Positions 1 to 10,273 of a DNA stretch of 64,000 bases are shown here, piece after piece. Numbering within the stretch: position 1 is the stretch's first letter; every line of letters begins with the position of its first letter. This stretch comes from Ampelocalamus luodianensis (lineage: Eukaryota; Streptophyta; Magnoliopsida; Poales; Poaceae). The DNA is taken from assembly GCA_036346255.1 (NCBI GenBank), contig CM070619.1, forward strand, positions 34,912,342-34,976,341, given 5' to 3'. The notes beneath the pieces are model-generated. The model had not been told where the DNA came from, made no database searches, and saw only the letters and a list, made by a program, of their open reading frames with translations. The position numbers and the translations under genes are program-made.

Positions 1-142
1 CTTTAATTTACGACCCTTCCCAAGCACAACATCGATATCCTTAACCATATCATAGACCTCTTTCCCTCTAAAAACCATTGAAGCTAAACCGTCCTCTTTA
101 TTTCCGTCGAATTATTTCTTCATCTTGCGGTATGGATGAATC
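1..142 (-). CDS. Possible exon fragment running off the left edge, unrecognised product
   Basis: Read on the minus strand, a good splice acceptor (pyrimidine run ending TTCTTCTCAG at 153-143) is followed by coding-like sequence. From an ATG at 78-76 there are 26 open codons to the window edge, beginning MVFRGKEVYDMVKDIDVV, with charged, low-redundancy composition. Just upstream the frame is broken by a stop (TAA at about 98-96), and the neighbouring frame continues from DSSIPQDEEIIRRK, so either a one-base indel separates the two halves or the exon starts later. I do not recognise the protein family. It has the same orientation as the KIX gene 5.8 kb to the right, but there is no evidence that they belong together. 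It could be a real exon, a gene fragment or chance. Confidence 0.3.
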
Positions 143-1679
143 CTGAGAAGAAACTTACGTTAACGCATATACACAGTTTTACGCGAGTTGTTCAGCCATA
201 CACTCTCCGTACCATCTAAGCAGTGCAGGCAGGCTTTAGTTCCTTTTGTACTGAACCCTGACAAGTTACCAAAAGCAGAAAAATCATTTATGGTGCAAAA
301 CAACATGACGCGTAAAGAGAAGTTCTCTCGTTTGTACGCATCTCATACTTGTACCCCTTCATTCCACAATATCACAAGATCTTCCAGCAATGATATTAGG
401 TACACATCAATATCAATATCAACACCGCCGCCTTCACATGGGTTATTCACCATAAAAGTGTTGCTATTACCTGTAACATGTGACATGCAGCGTGAAGTAA
501 GGGTATAGTAAGTTGGCAACAGCTGCCCCGGCCGAGCTGTTACTGGGAGTGAACATCACTGACCAGACAGGTTCAGGATGTCTTACCACTGCCATTTTTA
601 CTCTATTTTCTAAATTATAAACTTTTATCTTCTCCTGGTTCGAGTTTTGTTTAGTTGCAATAATACACACATGAAGACTAGATTCATGGCTAGAATTATA
701 ACTAGATATGAAATGCCTGCCGGTTGTAGTCCAACTGGAACCATACCGACTTCTCCTTGCATCCAACATATTTTCACAACCTCATGGCTGGCTGGGTACG
801 GTTGTTTTTTCTCCAGGCGGTGCGTCATGCATCTAGTGTCGAGATTTGATCACGGTAGCATTAACTCAGAACTTTCGATGTATCTTTACTTGTTTCAGCT
901 GACTCTTCATCCGTTGCTATAGAAAGAACTAATTATTACATCATATATGACAACAGAAAGTGATTGCAATGCTAAGTGGCGGGAAAAGAACTAACTAGAC
1001 TAGTCGCTTTGTTCAATTCCACAAAAACACACACACACACAAAAAGCATGGAGTCCTAACCTTTATACAACCAAACTTTTTTTGTGGAAAGCTCCATCCA
1101 GCCTACAAAAAGTTCAAATCTCTATGGCCCTCTGTGATTGCTTCCAGCATAGCTCCTAGTATGCAGCTTCTCAGGTTGCCCACCAAGGCAATTGTCACGG
1201 ATATAACCATACAGAAGGCTGGTGGTCTCTGGCAGGATGCAAGTTACATGGGCCAATTGAGTCCACAGGCAAATAGGTTGCCTTGTATGATTGTATCAAC
1301 AAATGAAGCCATATTAGGACCAAGTTGAGTAGCAATTTGCAAACCAGATATAGCGTCAGTGATAAGCCATTTTATTTCTTGTGAACAGATCAAGGTTAAA
1401 AACCCCAATAATTGCAGGTTATGCATGTCCAGTGTTGCTTTTGTCCAGTAATTTCTTGTTATTGACATAGCGATTTGATTTCACAACTTCTCTGTAGTCT
1501 GCACTGTAAGATACACGCTTTAACAGTCTAACTGACCGCAAACTAAAAATAACCACAAGAAATTCCAATTTAGTTTGGCAAGCAGTTCAAATGTTTACAA
1601 AGACACCAGAATAGATCTTCATGCTGCCAAGGGAATCTGTGATGGTAAGACTGGCAGTTCCATTCATCCTTGAAAAACG
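143..1679. other. Low-copy intergenic or intronic DNA, no gene recognised
   Basis: Ordinary AT-rich sequence with a short CA run near 1028-1040. On the minus strand about 1100-1350 is open apart from one TAA and contains GLQIATQLGPNMASFVDTI. I cannot assign it to any family and do not call it a gene. Confidence 0.4.
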
Positions 1680-1965
1680 AAGTTCCAGTTTTGAAACTAA
1701 AAAGTTTCAATTTTTAAAACTTGAAGCACATATCAAACTTGCCTGAAACTTAGTCTTAGTTTGAAACTTGAAGCACACAATTCATGAAACTTGCTGAAGT
1801 TCTTTTGAAACTTTTGCTGAAACTTGAAACTTCGTGAAATTTGGTGAAATTGGGATAGAACTTTGGATTAAAACTTACTTGAAATCTTATGAAACTTTTT
1901 GAAATAGACGAACTCACTGAAACCTAAAAATTTTGTTAATACTTTTATGAAACTTCTTGAAACCT
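1680..1965. repeat. Degenerate GAAACTT/AAACTTGA repeat tract
   Basis: About 280 bases are built from irregularly spaced copies of GAAACTT and close variants (TGAAACTTG, GAAATTTGG, GAAACTTTT). Copies are separated by a few to about 20 bases. It looks like an old, heavily decayed short-period tandem repeat. No open frame spans it and no transposon ends are evident. Confidence 0.6.
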
Positions 1966-2825
1966 CACGAACTGTAGCATTGCCTAGTTGCTCCCTTACA
2001 CAAAAGCACATGTTTTTTTTTTTTTGGCTAGTGGTACTTAACCCCCATTTCATGTTATGATGTTTCACAAAACCCCACCCTAAACAAATTTCAACTCGCC
2101 AACTTTGGGATGGAGGTCGCTGGGCAGAGTGGATCAACGACAGATGGCAGCTCTATGGCGGATCAACTCACTAGACACACCGAAGGTGGTGAGGACAGCT
2201 GGAGGCATGGATAGATGTGGTTAGAGTGAGGTTTTGTGAAACCTCATGACCATAAAACCTGAGGTTAAGCATCACTAGCCACAAAACCTGGGGTTTTCTG
2301 CAATTATGACCATAATAGTTTCTAAAATTTACTGTACACAAAAATTGGCATCAGGAATATTTAAAATTTTCTACCATATTTTATCCCCATGGCCCCCATA
2401 ATGAAAGTTCTACATTGAACCCTAGAAGGTACTGTAATACCCTAGCCCGTTAGTGGCGATCTATGTGAAGTGGTGGTAGGTTTAGTCTCACATTGTGTTA
2501 CGACCTAATCTTAAGTGACGGAGATTATATGAATGAGATGGGAGGACACGGTTTTAAGGCCCGGCGGCGTGGAGGTGCCAGCCGGCAAGGAAGATGCGCC
2601 AGCGGCGCAAGAGAAGAGCGGGGAGAAGGGACTTTCTTATTTCTTGGGCTTAATGATCAGCCCGGCAGATCCTTTAATAGGATCACCCATAGCAATCCAT
2701 ATTTAATACTTGGTAACAAAATAACTGACTGGAAAGTAATCCACTAATTGGAGTCTTGATACGCCTTGGCCCTTGAGGTGTGGTTAGCGCGCCGCTGGTA
2801 GCCAGGCCACCTGCGTTATGGCCAC
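1966..2825. other. Non-coding region with a possible LTR-like start
   Basis: No gene is recognised. At about 2433 the sequence TGTAATACCCTAGCCC followed by a TTTAGTCTCACATTG block resembles the start of grass gypsy LTRs. I cannot find a matching end or a target duplication. The stretch 2540-2640 is GC-rich and encodes nothing recognisable. Confidence 0.25.
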
Positions 2826-2927
2826 GGCGTCATTGATAGTAGCGCCCGACCATAATACATTGCTTGTCTAAAATGGGGCGTCATTGATAGCAGCACCGAT
2901 CATAACACATTGCTTGTTTAAAATAGG
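2826..2927. repeat. Two-copy tandem duplication, about 51-bp unit
   Basis: The block from 2826 to 2876 (GGCGTCATTGATAGTAGC to CTAAAATGG) is repeated immediately at 2877-2927 with a few substitutions and one small deletion. No function is apparent. Nothing recognisable lies between it and 3307. Confidence 0.7.
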
Positions 2928-3307
2928 TTGTAGTAGCATATAATATCTGTTGGGTCCAAAGATAGCACCTTCGATTAACCTTTTTACATATAGGCTGCTG
3001 CTATGTGTGCGTAGATCCGCCCCACGGTGAGCTGGGCACTAAGCGAATTTTAGACCAAGGTGTTATAGATACCCCTCTAATGAAAAATAAGTGTCTTCTA
3101 GAATGCTTGCAGTCAAGCTATTTTAACTTTGACCCACTATATATTTACGAATATTCCGATCAACTATATGAAAATGACATGTCGTGAGTCTTGAAAAATA
3201 CTTCCATAATATTATAACTTCATTAGGTTTAAAAAATATACAATAAAATTGTTGATCAGTCGTGTTTTGGAGAATGGAGATCATGTCAATGCTCAAAACA
3301 TCACTTT

Positions 3308-3422
3308 CTTGCGAGCGGAGGTAACATTATAAATCTTCTCTTCAAATTGCACAAGAATATTTTGAAGTTTGTCAAGCATCTCAGGATCTGATTGTGATAC
3401 ATGCTTTTGCAGAGTTTCCATT
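3308..3422 (-). pseudogene. Orphan KIX-domain exon, partial duplicate of the gene at 5967-7845
   Basis: The minus strand encodes METLQKHVSQSDPEMLDKLQ and then NILVQFEEKIYNVTSARK, which is helix 1-2 of a plant MED15-type KIX domain. An AG acceptor precedes it at 3424-3423, and one base (A) then precedes the ATG codon, the same phase as exon 2 at 6861-6978. The expected donor after the last codon is missing: AAG is followed by AAAGTG instead of GTATAA, and the nearest GT is three bases on. I found no partner for exon 1 or exon 3 nearby, so this is probably a relic of a partial tandem duplication. The residues EEKIY match the family norm better than EEKVY in the neighbouring copy. Use as an alternative exon is possible but unsupported. 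Confidence 0.65.
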
Positions 3423-4181
3423 CTACACATATGATACAACACGCAAATAAAACGGCAGAAACATTGCTTCTCAGTGGCTTTCTGTAACAGCATATGTAGC
3501 AGATGTAATGAATTTGTTTACCATTTTCTGGTCCCCGGTCAACATAGCAAGCAAGATACTCAACTTATTTACTTGAATGATACTAGCATGCTAGTGTCAA
3601 AAGTTGCATGAAATTTGTACACTTCTGTAACATTCTATACATCCATGTGCAAGAATTGGCCCACCTACGAGGGCAGAACGACCAAAAATTAGTCATGTGA
3701 CCATCTAAGTTGGCATATACATTATCCAATAAATAAAAGAAAATAAAGGCGCCCCATGCCCCTCCTACATTTAACATTATAATTCTTCCACCTACAGCAT
3801 ATAAATTGATATACTGCAGGTGTTGCATATCTAGTCATGAGTGAGCTGTGACCAAATGATCAGAGCAGCCATTCAGGAACCAGATGAGTCACTTTAAATT
3901 TCGGTACTTTTTATCTGTAGTTTTCAAGTGTCCCTCTGTCGAATTCAGTTTTTCTTTTGTGAGTCGGTTGAATTCAGAATTAGTGACTCTAATTTGCACA
4001 GAGAGAAAAGTACATGTATTCCTAGCTAGCTGGAAACAACCGAAATAAAAATATTTGAATTTTTTGTTTTATCCCAGTATGCCTGGGACCAAATGTCGAC
4101 CAGAAAATACGGCCACAATTATCTGGAGTTGTTGTGTACATAAATAAAATTTCTCTCCTGTTCCAATTGATAAATTAAATA
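3423..4181. repeat. Intron sequence duplicated from or with 6979-7700
   Basis: Diverged homologous blocks run in the same order in both regions. They include TTACTTGAAT..GATA/TTAGCAT near 3575 and 7130, CATCTAAGTTGGCATATACAT near 3704 and 7207, GATATACTGCA near 3808 and 7300, and CACAAT.A.CTGGAG near 4114 and 7633. This is the non-coding part of the duplication that made the orphan KIX exon. The copy ends where the Stowaway-like element begins. Confidence 0.6.
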
Positions 4182-4430
4182 CTACTCCCCACAATATTCT
4201 TGGGAACGTTGTCCCACGATATAAGTCCATTGCGAAGATCAAAGATGTTGTTATTGCAATATTTCCACTATATACCCCCTTTAATGCTAACAAAATAGAT
4301 GAGTAGTTGTAATATGTCATTTAATAGAGGTATGCATAATCTAATGATATTAACTTTTCTTAGATTCGGTGTCTCTTTGATTTGTGTGTATGGTGGCCTT
4401 TGGACTTATATTGTGGGACGGAGGAAGCAC
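4182..4430. mobile_element. Stowaway-like (Tc1/mariner) MITE
   Basis: The right end, read in reverse, gives GTGCTTCCTCCGTCCCACAA followed by TATAAGTCC. The left end has ACTACTCC..CCACAATATT and, after a short internal duplication, TCCCACGATATAAGTCC. This is the CTCCCTCCGTCCCACAATATAAGTCC-type inverted terminus of grass Stowaway elements. TA dinucleotides flank both sides (4180-4181 and 4431-4432). At about 250 bp it is non-coding and needs an external mariner transposase. It lies within the duplicated intron block. Confidence 0.7.
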
Positions 4431-4673
4431 TATTGAATCAACCACCCAAGCTCAGACAAACAAACAATTTTTAAAACAAAATCTGTGTGTAGGAGGAGCA
4501 ATCCTTCATACTACATCCTATCAACCATCCTGGTGCGTGCCTCAACCAAAAACTGCGTGTGCCTGTTGACACCAGCAAGATTGGCACCAGGGGCTAGTTG
4601 TCACCACCCATGCTGTGTGATTGAAGGGTGCAGAATGGAGAGGAAAGGAACTTTAGTGAGTAGGAAGGCTCTT

Positions 4674-4682
4674 TTTTTTATC
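4674..4682. repeat. 9-bp target-site duplication, left copy
   Basis: TTTTTTATC here is repeated exactly at 5847-5855, on either side of the Mutator-like element. Nine bases is the usual length for Mutator-superfamily insertions. Confidence 0.85.
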
Positions 4683-5846
4683 GGGAAAATTGGCTACAGG
4701 TACTACAAACTTGCGTCCTTTACCTATGGACATCCAAAAATGTAGTTTCGCCAAAAGACACTAACATTTTGTGGTATTTTGCTGTTAGACACTCTTCTCA
4801 TTAAAATATTATATCCGAGTGATTAGGAGAGAGAAACGTTGTAAAATGTCCTCAATGCCCTTAATGCACGATGGATCGCTCGGTCGCACGGTGCCTCTGC
4901 TCGATGCAGTTCAACCGCTCTGATGTCGCGCGAGACGTTCTCAATGCTGGCTGTCAGTGCTTGACCGGGGCAACGTGGCAGCGCTGGTGCAATTGCTCAC
5001 CGCGATGGCGCCCAAGATCAGGGAGAAGGCGCCATCGTTCTCGCTTTCGCCGAGTCCAAAGAATCGCGAGCTTGCTTGTGTCGGAAGCGCGTTGCGCCGC
5101 CATCCGGTGGTGAGTCACGGCTGCGAGTAACCTGTGGCGGCGGAGGCGAGGCACGACCAGGGCATGCGGGTGTAGGGGGAACGGAGGGGCGGCGCCGTGG
5201 CCCAAGATCTGGCCGGGCCTAGGCTAGAGCCGAGCAGCATGGTGGCGCCGTGGAGGCACTGTGGACCGGGGCCGAGAGGAAGGGCAGCACCGGGCTGGGT
5301 TGGGCTGAGGCGCACGCGTGGGGCCGAGCCCGGCGATATCGACGACGGTGGAGGGGGGATCCGGAGGGGGCGCAGGTGACGACGGGTGCAGCGTAGGAGC
5401 CCAGAGGAGAGGGCCGTGCCGTGAGGAGACCCTAGGGGGAAGAGCGAGAGGCGCCGGAGGCGGCGCTGGCTGCGCGGCCAGCAAGCTGCAGCGATGGCGG
5501 GCGAGCGAGCGGCGGCGGCGCCCGAGGCTGAGGCCACCAAAGGAAGGGGATGAGCAAAGCTCCAGAGGGAGTTTATGAGGGAGAGAGAGAGAGAGAACCA
5601 TGGGAATGAGAGGAGATTGGGGAAGAAAGCAAGTGAAGGAATAGGACTAAAGGAAGAAGATGGAGAGTAAAACAGACTTTTCACTACCTTTCTCTTTCCT
5701 CTTCAGTCCGAAAATAATATTTTAATGAGGTCAGTGTCCTACAGCAAATAGCCAAAAAAATGTTAGTGTATTTTGGCAAAACCATGTTTTTTGGATGTCC
5801 AATAGTTAAATACGCAAAATTTCAGTGACCTGTAGCTAATTTTCCC
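4683..5846. mobile_element. Non-autonomous Mutator-like element with long TIRs and a GC-rich interior (Pack-MULE-like)
   Basis: The ends are long inverted repeats of roughly 110 bp. The left starts GGGAAAATTGGCTACAGG and includes GGACATCCAAAAA, CACTAACATTTT and TTTTGCTGT. The right, read in reverse, carries the same blocks in the same order. A perfect 9-bp duplication (TTTTTTATC) flanks it. The element is 1164 bp and has no transposase. The interior, about 4870-5600, is strongly GC-rich against AT-rich flanks. It carries several overlapping open frames on both strands (for example 189 codons on the minus strand, 5684-5115) and an (AG)n run at 5578-5597. A GC-rich interior between TIRs is typical of Pack-MULEs that carry captured host exons. 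I do not recognise the parent gene, and the frames may be only a GC effect. Confidence 0.85.
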
Positions 5847-5966
5847 TTTTTTATCTTATCAGGCATAAGGGAATTAGGCCAAACATCTTGCTAGTACTTT
5901 ACCATTTAAAAAATACCATAAATGGCATGTAAAGTGTGTAAACAATGAATTGACTGCATATGATAC

Positions 5967-7845
5967 CAGGAACTATCGGATTTTGATTTGGAATTACTTC
6001 AGCATTTACAAGAGTATGTCGTGCCGATTTCTCAAAAGCAAACAATTTCAGAGAAATCTTCCGCACATAACCAGACTGAGTAATGCAAATTCCAGTCTCA
6101 GATACTACAAATTTATGAACGAAAGCTATATGAAACTGTAAATAACTTACTGCTATAAGTTGTGTGTGATTAGCACAGTTAAGGTATTGATTCATTTTTT
6201 CAGAATGGTTTTACTCATATATAACAACACATGGAGGCAGAGAACCAATTTGCCACAAGTACACCATAGGGCAGGAAAATTCAAATGGAAATAGCAGGAT
6301 ATGTACCCAAAATAAAACCTAAGACATTCTATCAAAAATGTTTAACGAAGTGAAGAGGTAGCAATATGATGAGGCTCTTCCCATTTCAAAAGGGAGGGAG
6401 TAAACCCCTGTGTGGTGCTTAATTCAACAAAGCATACTGTACTGATACTGAAAAGTGAGCTTAATTATATTATATATCCCATAGTAGACTTGCATAAGAA
6501 ACTTATATTCAATAAGTGTTTAAGATATATATCAATTCTGTACACAGGTGACTCACGAATCCAGAATATTCTGCGAGATATGCGTAAAACTAAGCTCAGA
6601 TAAAAGAATATTAATGTAACAACCACTTAGAAGCTAGCAGGTTGGATGCAGGCATATGGTATGGGGATCGAATGGCCCCTTTCCAAAAAGAAAAAGGAAC
6701 AAAAAAAGTTAGTTCATTTCGATGTATAATGCACGTACAAATTCGACAAGTAATTAAATCAGTATCATGAATCTTTCAAATTTCTTTACCCGGCTTGACC
6801 ACAACAACTAGAAGTTCTGCCTCCACCCCTGGAATCCAGTAAAGTGAGGCTAAATTATACCTGGCTGGTGGCTGCAGTATAAACCTTCTCTTCAATTAGC
6901 ACAGCAATCTCGTGGAGTTTATTCAGCCCCTCAGCGTCGGTAGTTGATACTCGTGCACTCATTTTCATATCATCCATCCTACACGCATAGTGCAACATGC
7001 AAAATTGTGAAATAAAAAGGCAGACATATTACTCGCCAATTGCTTTCCATGACAATATGTGTCGATGGATTGGCCCACCCTTTAAGGTGTCTCATCAAGA
7101 GATTAAACAAGGTGCTCAGTCATTTACTTGAATATGATATTAGCATCCTAGCGACAAAAGTAGCATGGAATTTGTAGAAGCACAACCTGAACTGGTCATG
7201 TTTAAGCATCTAAGTTGGCATATACATGATCCTACAAAATAAATATATAAAAAAGCTGACCCTCCAATTGATTGATTCTGCTACCTCCATCCTATAAATA
7301 GATATACTGCAAGTGTAAACTAACCATACAACTTCTGTTATGTTATTGTCATATATATATGAGGGCTAGCTGATACGTTGTCAGGATATACAAATAAAGT
7401 TTGAGACTTTGAGCTCAATGCACTAGTGAGTAGTGAATGTGATGTATCAACATGCACACAATTCAAAGAATCCTTTTTTTTTTTTGGAACAAATCCAAGA
7501 ATCACAATTAGATGGATTAAAAACCGATCTAAGCAAATCTAAACATGATTTGTGTGCGTGTGTGCGAGAGAGAGAGGACCAGTACGGTCTCGACCCAATT
7601 TTGATAAATTAAAAAAAAAAAAAAAGTAGAGCCACAATAACCTGGAGCAGTTGCACGCATGCATCCATCTCCTCCCCTGGCCCTACCGCTAAATCGAAAC
7701 ACTAATGCCGAATCAACCGCACGAGCATTTGATGAACACGCAATTTCTCTTATACTTCAAAAAAAATTGAGGAAATCGTAGGAGCGAGCGTACGCACATC
7801 CGACCGACGACCCTCGGGAGTGAGCGCCCAGCTGCGGGGTTCCAT
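5967..7845 (-). CDS. KIX-domain protein related to Mediator subunit 15 (partial gene model)
   Basis: Three minus-strand exons together resemble the N-terminal KIX domain of plant MED15, a Mediator subunit that binds transcriptional activators in the nucleus. Exon 2 (6978-6861) is preceded by AG and followed by GTATAA, and includes AEGLNKLHEIAVLIEEKVYT and AATSQ. Exon 3 (6075-5967) follows a CTCAG acceptor, continues in phase with SGYVRKISLKLFAFEK, and ends at a GTATCA donor. Exon 1 is inferred at 7845-7798: an ATG in strong context (ACAATGG) begins MEPRSWALTPE, and the sequence up to the donor at GGAT|GTGCGT reads RVVGRM in another frame. Both pieces match the family pattern (W..L.PE.R.RIVNKI), so a one-base indel, real or error, seems to separate them. 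Exons after the third were not found. It could be a small stand-alone KIX protein, a decaying MED15 paralogue or a pseudogene. Exons 2 and 3 are well supported; the start is not. Confidence 0.65.
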
Positions 7846-8394
7846 TGTACCGGCGCCCCCTCCGCAGCGACCGGGGGGCCTGCACCGACGGCGGGGAGGA
7901 GGAGTGGAGGAGAGGAATTGAGGTTTGGGGAAGGGAGAATTCGATCTGTGTCCACTCGTCGGTGCTTACTGGAGAGAGAGCCGGAAAGAAGCACAAGAGA
8001 CTCTAGAGCTTCGGTTGGATGTGGCCCTGCTCAAAACTGGCCTTTACGAACGGGCGCTGAGCGTAGTGGTGTTCAAATGGCCCGTGCACCGCACGGCCGG
8101 CCCAGATAGGTAAAAGGGCTGTGTCATGCTGGCCCATGGGCTTGGCCGCCGGCGCAAGCTCGGCACAGCGAGTGCACGGATCGTGCCTAGTAGCTTGTTG
8201 GGCTTATTTAGCTATATATTTAACAGGAAAATTTTAAAACAAAATATAAAAATTCTTAGAAAATATATATAATTTTAAAAAATTAAAATAAATTTATATA
8301 TACTTATAAAATGAACTATATAAAATTTAAAAATAAAATTATATAAATATCAAACCACGAAAATAAAACCATATAAATATTTTTTAAAAAAATC

Positions 8395-8395
<1 letters not shown>
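7846..8395. other. Upstream region of the KIX gene; GGCCC-rich repeat then AT-rich DNA
   Basis: On the minus strand 7846-7990 is pyrimidine-rich, as expected for a plant 5' leader. Positions 8040-8175 are rich in GGCCC/GCACGG words, as in GC-rich repeats common in grass genomes, and similar wording resumes at 9010-9170. The two blocks may be halves of one element split by the TA tract and MITE. Positions 8205-8395 are almost entirely A and T. No confident TATA box could be placed for the gene. Confidence 0.35.

Positions 8396-8453
<58 letters not shown>
8396..8453. repeat. (TA)n microsatellite
   Basis: An uninterrupted TA dinucleotide run of nearly 60 bases directly abuts the MITE at 8453. 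Its length is likely to vary between individuals and between assemblies. Confidence 0.95.
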
Positions 8454-8456
<3 letters not shown>

Positions 8457-9006
8457 CTGGGATACATACTCCCACTTCCAATATACCACTTAAACGAATA
8501 TATTATACTTCTCTATCACTTTTATTATACTTAAATACCAATTATAAGATACTCCAATGCGACTTGATTGAAAAATTTGCGTTTGAGCTCTTTATTTTTG
8601 CCACATACCCTTTTTCATATATAAAAAGAAGTATATACACAAATTTTGCTCTAAAAAGTGAACTTTGATGAAATTTTTCATAGAACTCACTTTGGGGTAT
8701 CTTATAATCATTACTATAGTATGTTCAAATAGATAAAGAGGTATCATCATACGATTCAAGTGGTATATAAGAAGTGGGAGTACGTACTCCCAGGAGTACC
8801 ATACCATTTTCCTATACCTCTTTATGGTATGGTACTCCTGGGAGTCTGTACTCCCACCTCTCATATACCACTTAAATCGTATCATAATACCTCTTTATCT
8901 ATTTGAGCATACTCCAATAATGATTATAAGATACTTCAAAGTGAGTTCTATGAATTTTTTTATTAAAGACCATTTTTATAACAAAATTTGTGTATATACT
9001 TCTTTT
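8453..9006. mobile_element. Palindromic MITE cluster, arms about 182 bp
   Basis: Positions 8624-8806 and 8825-9005 are imperfect reverse complements of each other around an 18-base loop. The centre is formed by AGGAGTACCATACCA and TGGTATGGTACTCCT. The outer ends are AAAAGAAGTATATACAC and its complement. Positions 8453-8590 are a further diverged copy in the same orientation as the right arm (CATACTCCCACTTCCAATAT then ACCACTTAAACG). The best reading is one MITE family inserted in inverted neighbouring copies. It is non-coding, and the short open frames on both strands are mirror images of each other. Confidence 0.75.
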
Positions 9007-10138
9007 AAATAAACGGGTCTAACAGGTCGTGCTGTGTCGGCCTAATGGGCTGGGGTGACGACCCAAGTACAGGACAACTCATCGAGTCATGTTTCAGATC
9101 AGCTCAGGCCAACAGTCTCGTGTCTTGGGCTAGCCTGGGACGAACGACCCATCTAGCCATCACTAGCTGAGCGTGTGACTTGAGCGTCTCCTTGCTATAA
9201 TAATTTGCTCAAACAACGCTGACCGTCGGTGAGTCCAATACACGCGGCGGTGGCGCTTTGTTTTTTGCTTATGCTTCTTGGAGGGAAGTCCCATCATCAT
9301 CAACGATACCATCTTCTCCACGGTTCTTTGCTATTGTGTAACTCTCGTACTGGCCACGTGGCCCATGCGCTTCTCTCATGTACATCTAAAGAGTTGAAAG
9401 AAACATTGTGGTACATGACGATCTAATATGCAAATCGGGATTTAGGTTCAGATTCCTGAAGGATTAAGGTTCAAAGTTAGGGCAAGCCTAGGCTTCCATC
9501 ATGTGCTTTATAGGGAAGAGATCGATGACGACGCATTTTCATCGAGTCAATCATGCGATCAGCCGTTCATAAAATGTTTAGTAAGAAGCTTTAAGTACGT
9601 ATACATCGTGAAATGTACTTTTAACTAGCAGAGCTGACACCCATCTCCTCTGATCGGTAGTGCTCGAAGAGAGAGGTCCATGAGGCGCCAATGGAGGCTG
9701 GTTTTATCGTGTCGGTGTCTTGGTTCATACGAACCAGAGTTCTCGTGTAATTGTGTGGTTATATATATATAGTTGTACTTATTATAAAAACTCTAATGCT
9801 TGTGATGGAATTTCTTGTACAACGGAACCAACTCTCATATGATTCTCCACCGTTATAATTTGGACACATCATAATCAACGGTAAAGATCTTTTTCTTTTT
9901 TCACCGATTAACATGTTAATTTCATTAATTTTTAGCTCTTGAGAGCGAATTGTGGTGACTTCTTTTCCTTTGTTTTAATAATATAATAGATATATGTTTT
10001 ATTTGTAACAACATAATGTGATAAAAATAAGTGGTTAGACTTGAACATTAACCTTTAGGCACAAGACACGGGTACCACATCTGCTGGTAATGAATTCTAA
10101 TGGAAGATATTATAATCTATATTTCAATATGACAACTA
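9007..10138. other. Intergenic, no gene recognised
   Basis: Positions 9010-9170 resemble the GGCCC-rich block at 8040-8175. The remainder is unremarkable AT-rich DNA. A hydrophobic open frame at 9229-9426 starts only with GTG and shows no homology I recognise. Confidence 0.4.
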
Positions 10139-10273
10139 CTCCCTCCGTTTCGCTATATCTGTTCATGGTCTTGAGAGTATCCGTTTCAATATATTTGTCC
10201 ATTAAAGGAATTTAAAATATAGTTATTGTAATTTTTCTCTCTACCCCTACTTAAATGCTTTGGAAGAGGTTAA
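10139..10273. mobile_element. Truncated Stowaway/mariner MITE, one end only
   Basis: CTACTCCCTCCGTTTCGCTA and the following ATCTGTTCATGG and CAATATATTTGTCCATTA blocks match the conserved terminus of grass mariner MITEs. The opposite terminus is missing, probably lost where the Copia-like LTR begins at 10,274. Confidence 0.55.

Noticed and set aside
2433..2760. Possible Cassandra-type TRIM LTR starting TGTAATACCC
   Set aside because: I could not find the 5S-like internal promoter words, a matching end or a target duplication, so it is noted only as LTR-like.
5115..5684. 189-codon minus-strand open frame
   Set aside because: It lies in the GC-rich interior of the Mutator-like element, overlaps equally long frames on both strands and has low-complexity Ser/Pro/Ala composition. 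It is reported only as part of the element.
8824..9012. Frames on both strands with nearly the same protein sequence
   Set aside because: They are mirror images produced by the MITE palindrome, not two related genes.
9229..9426. Short frame with a hydrophobic N-terminus resembling a signal peptide
   Set aside because: It begins with GTG rather than ATG, has no upstream or downstream exon signals and no recognisable homology.
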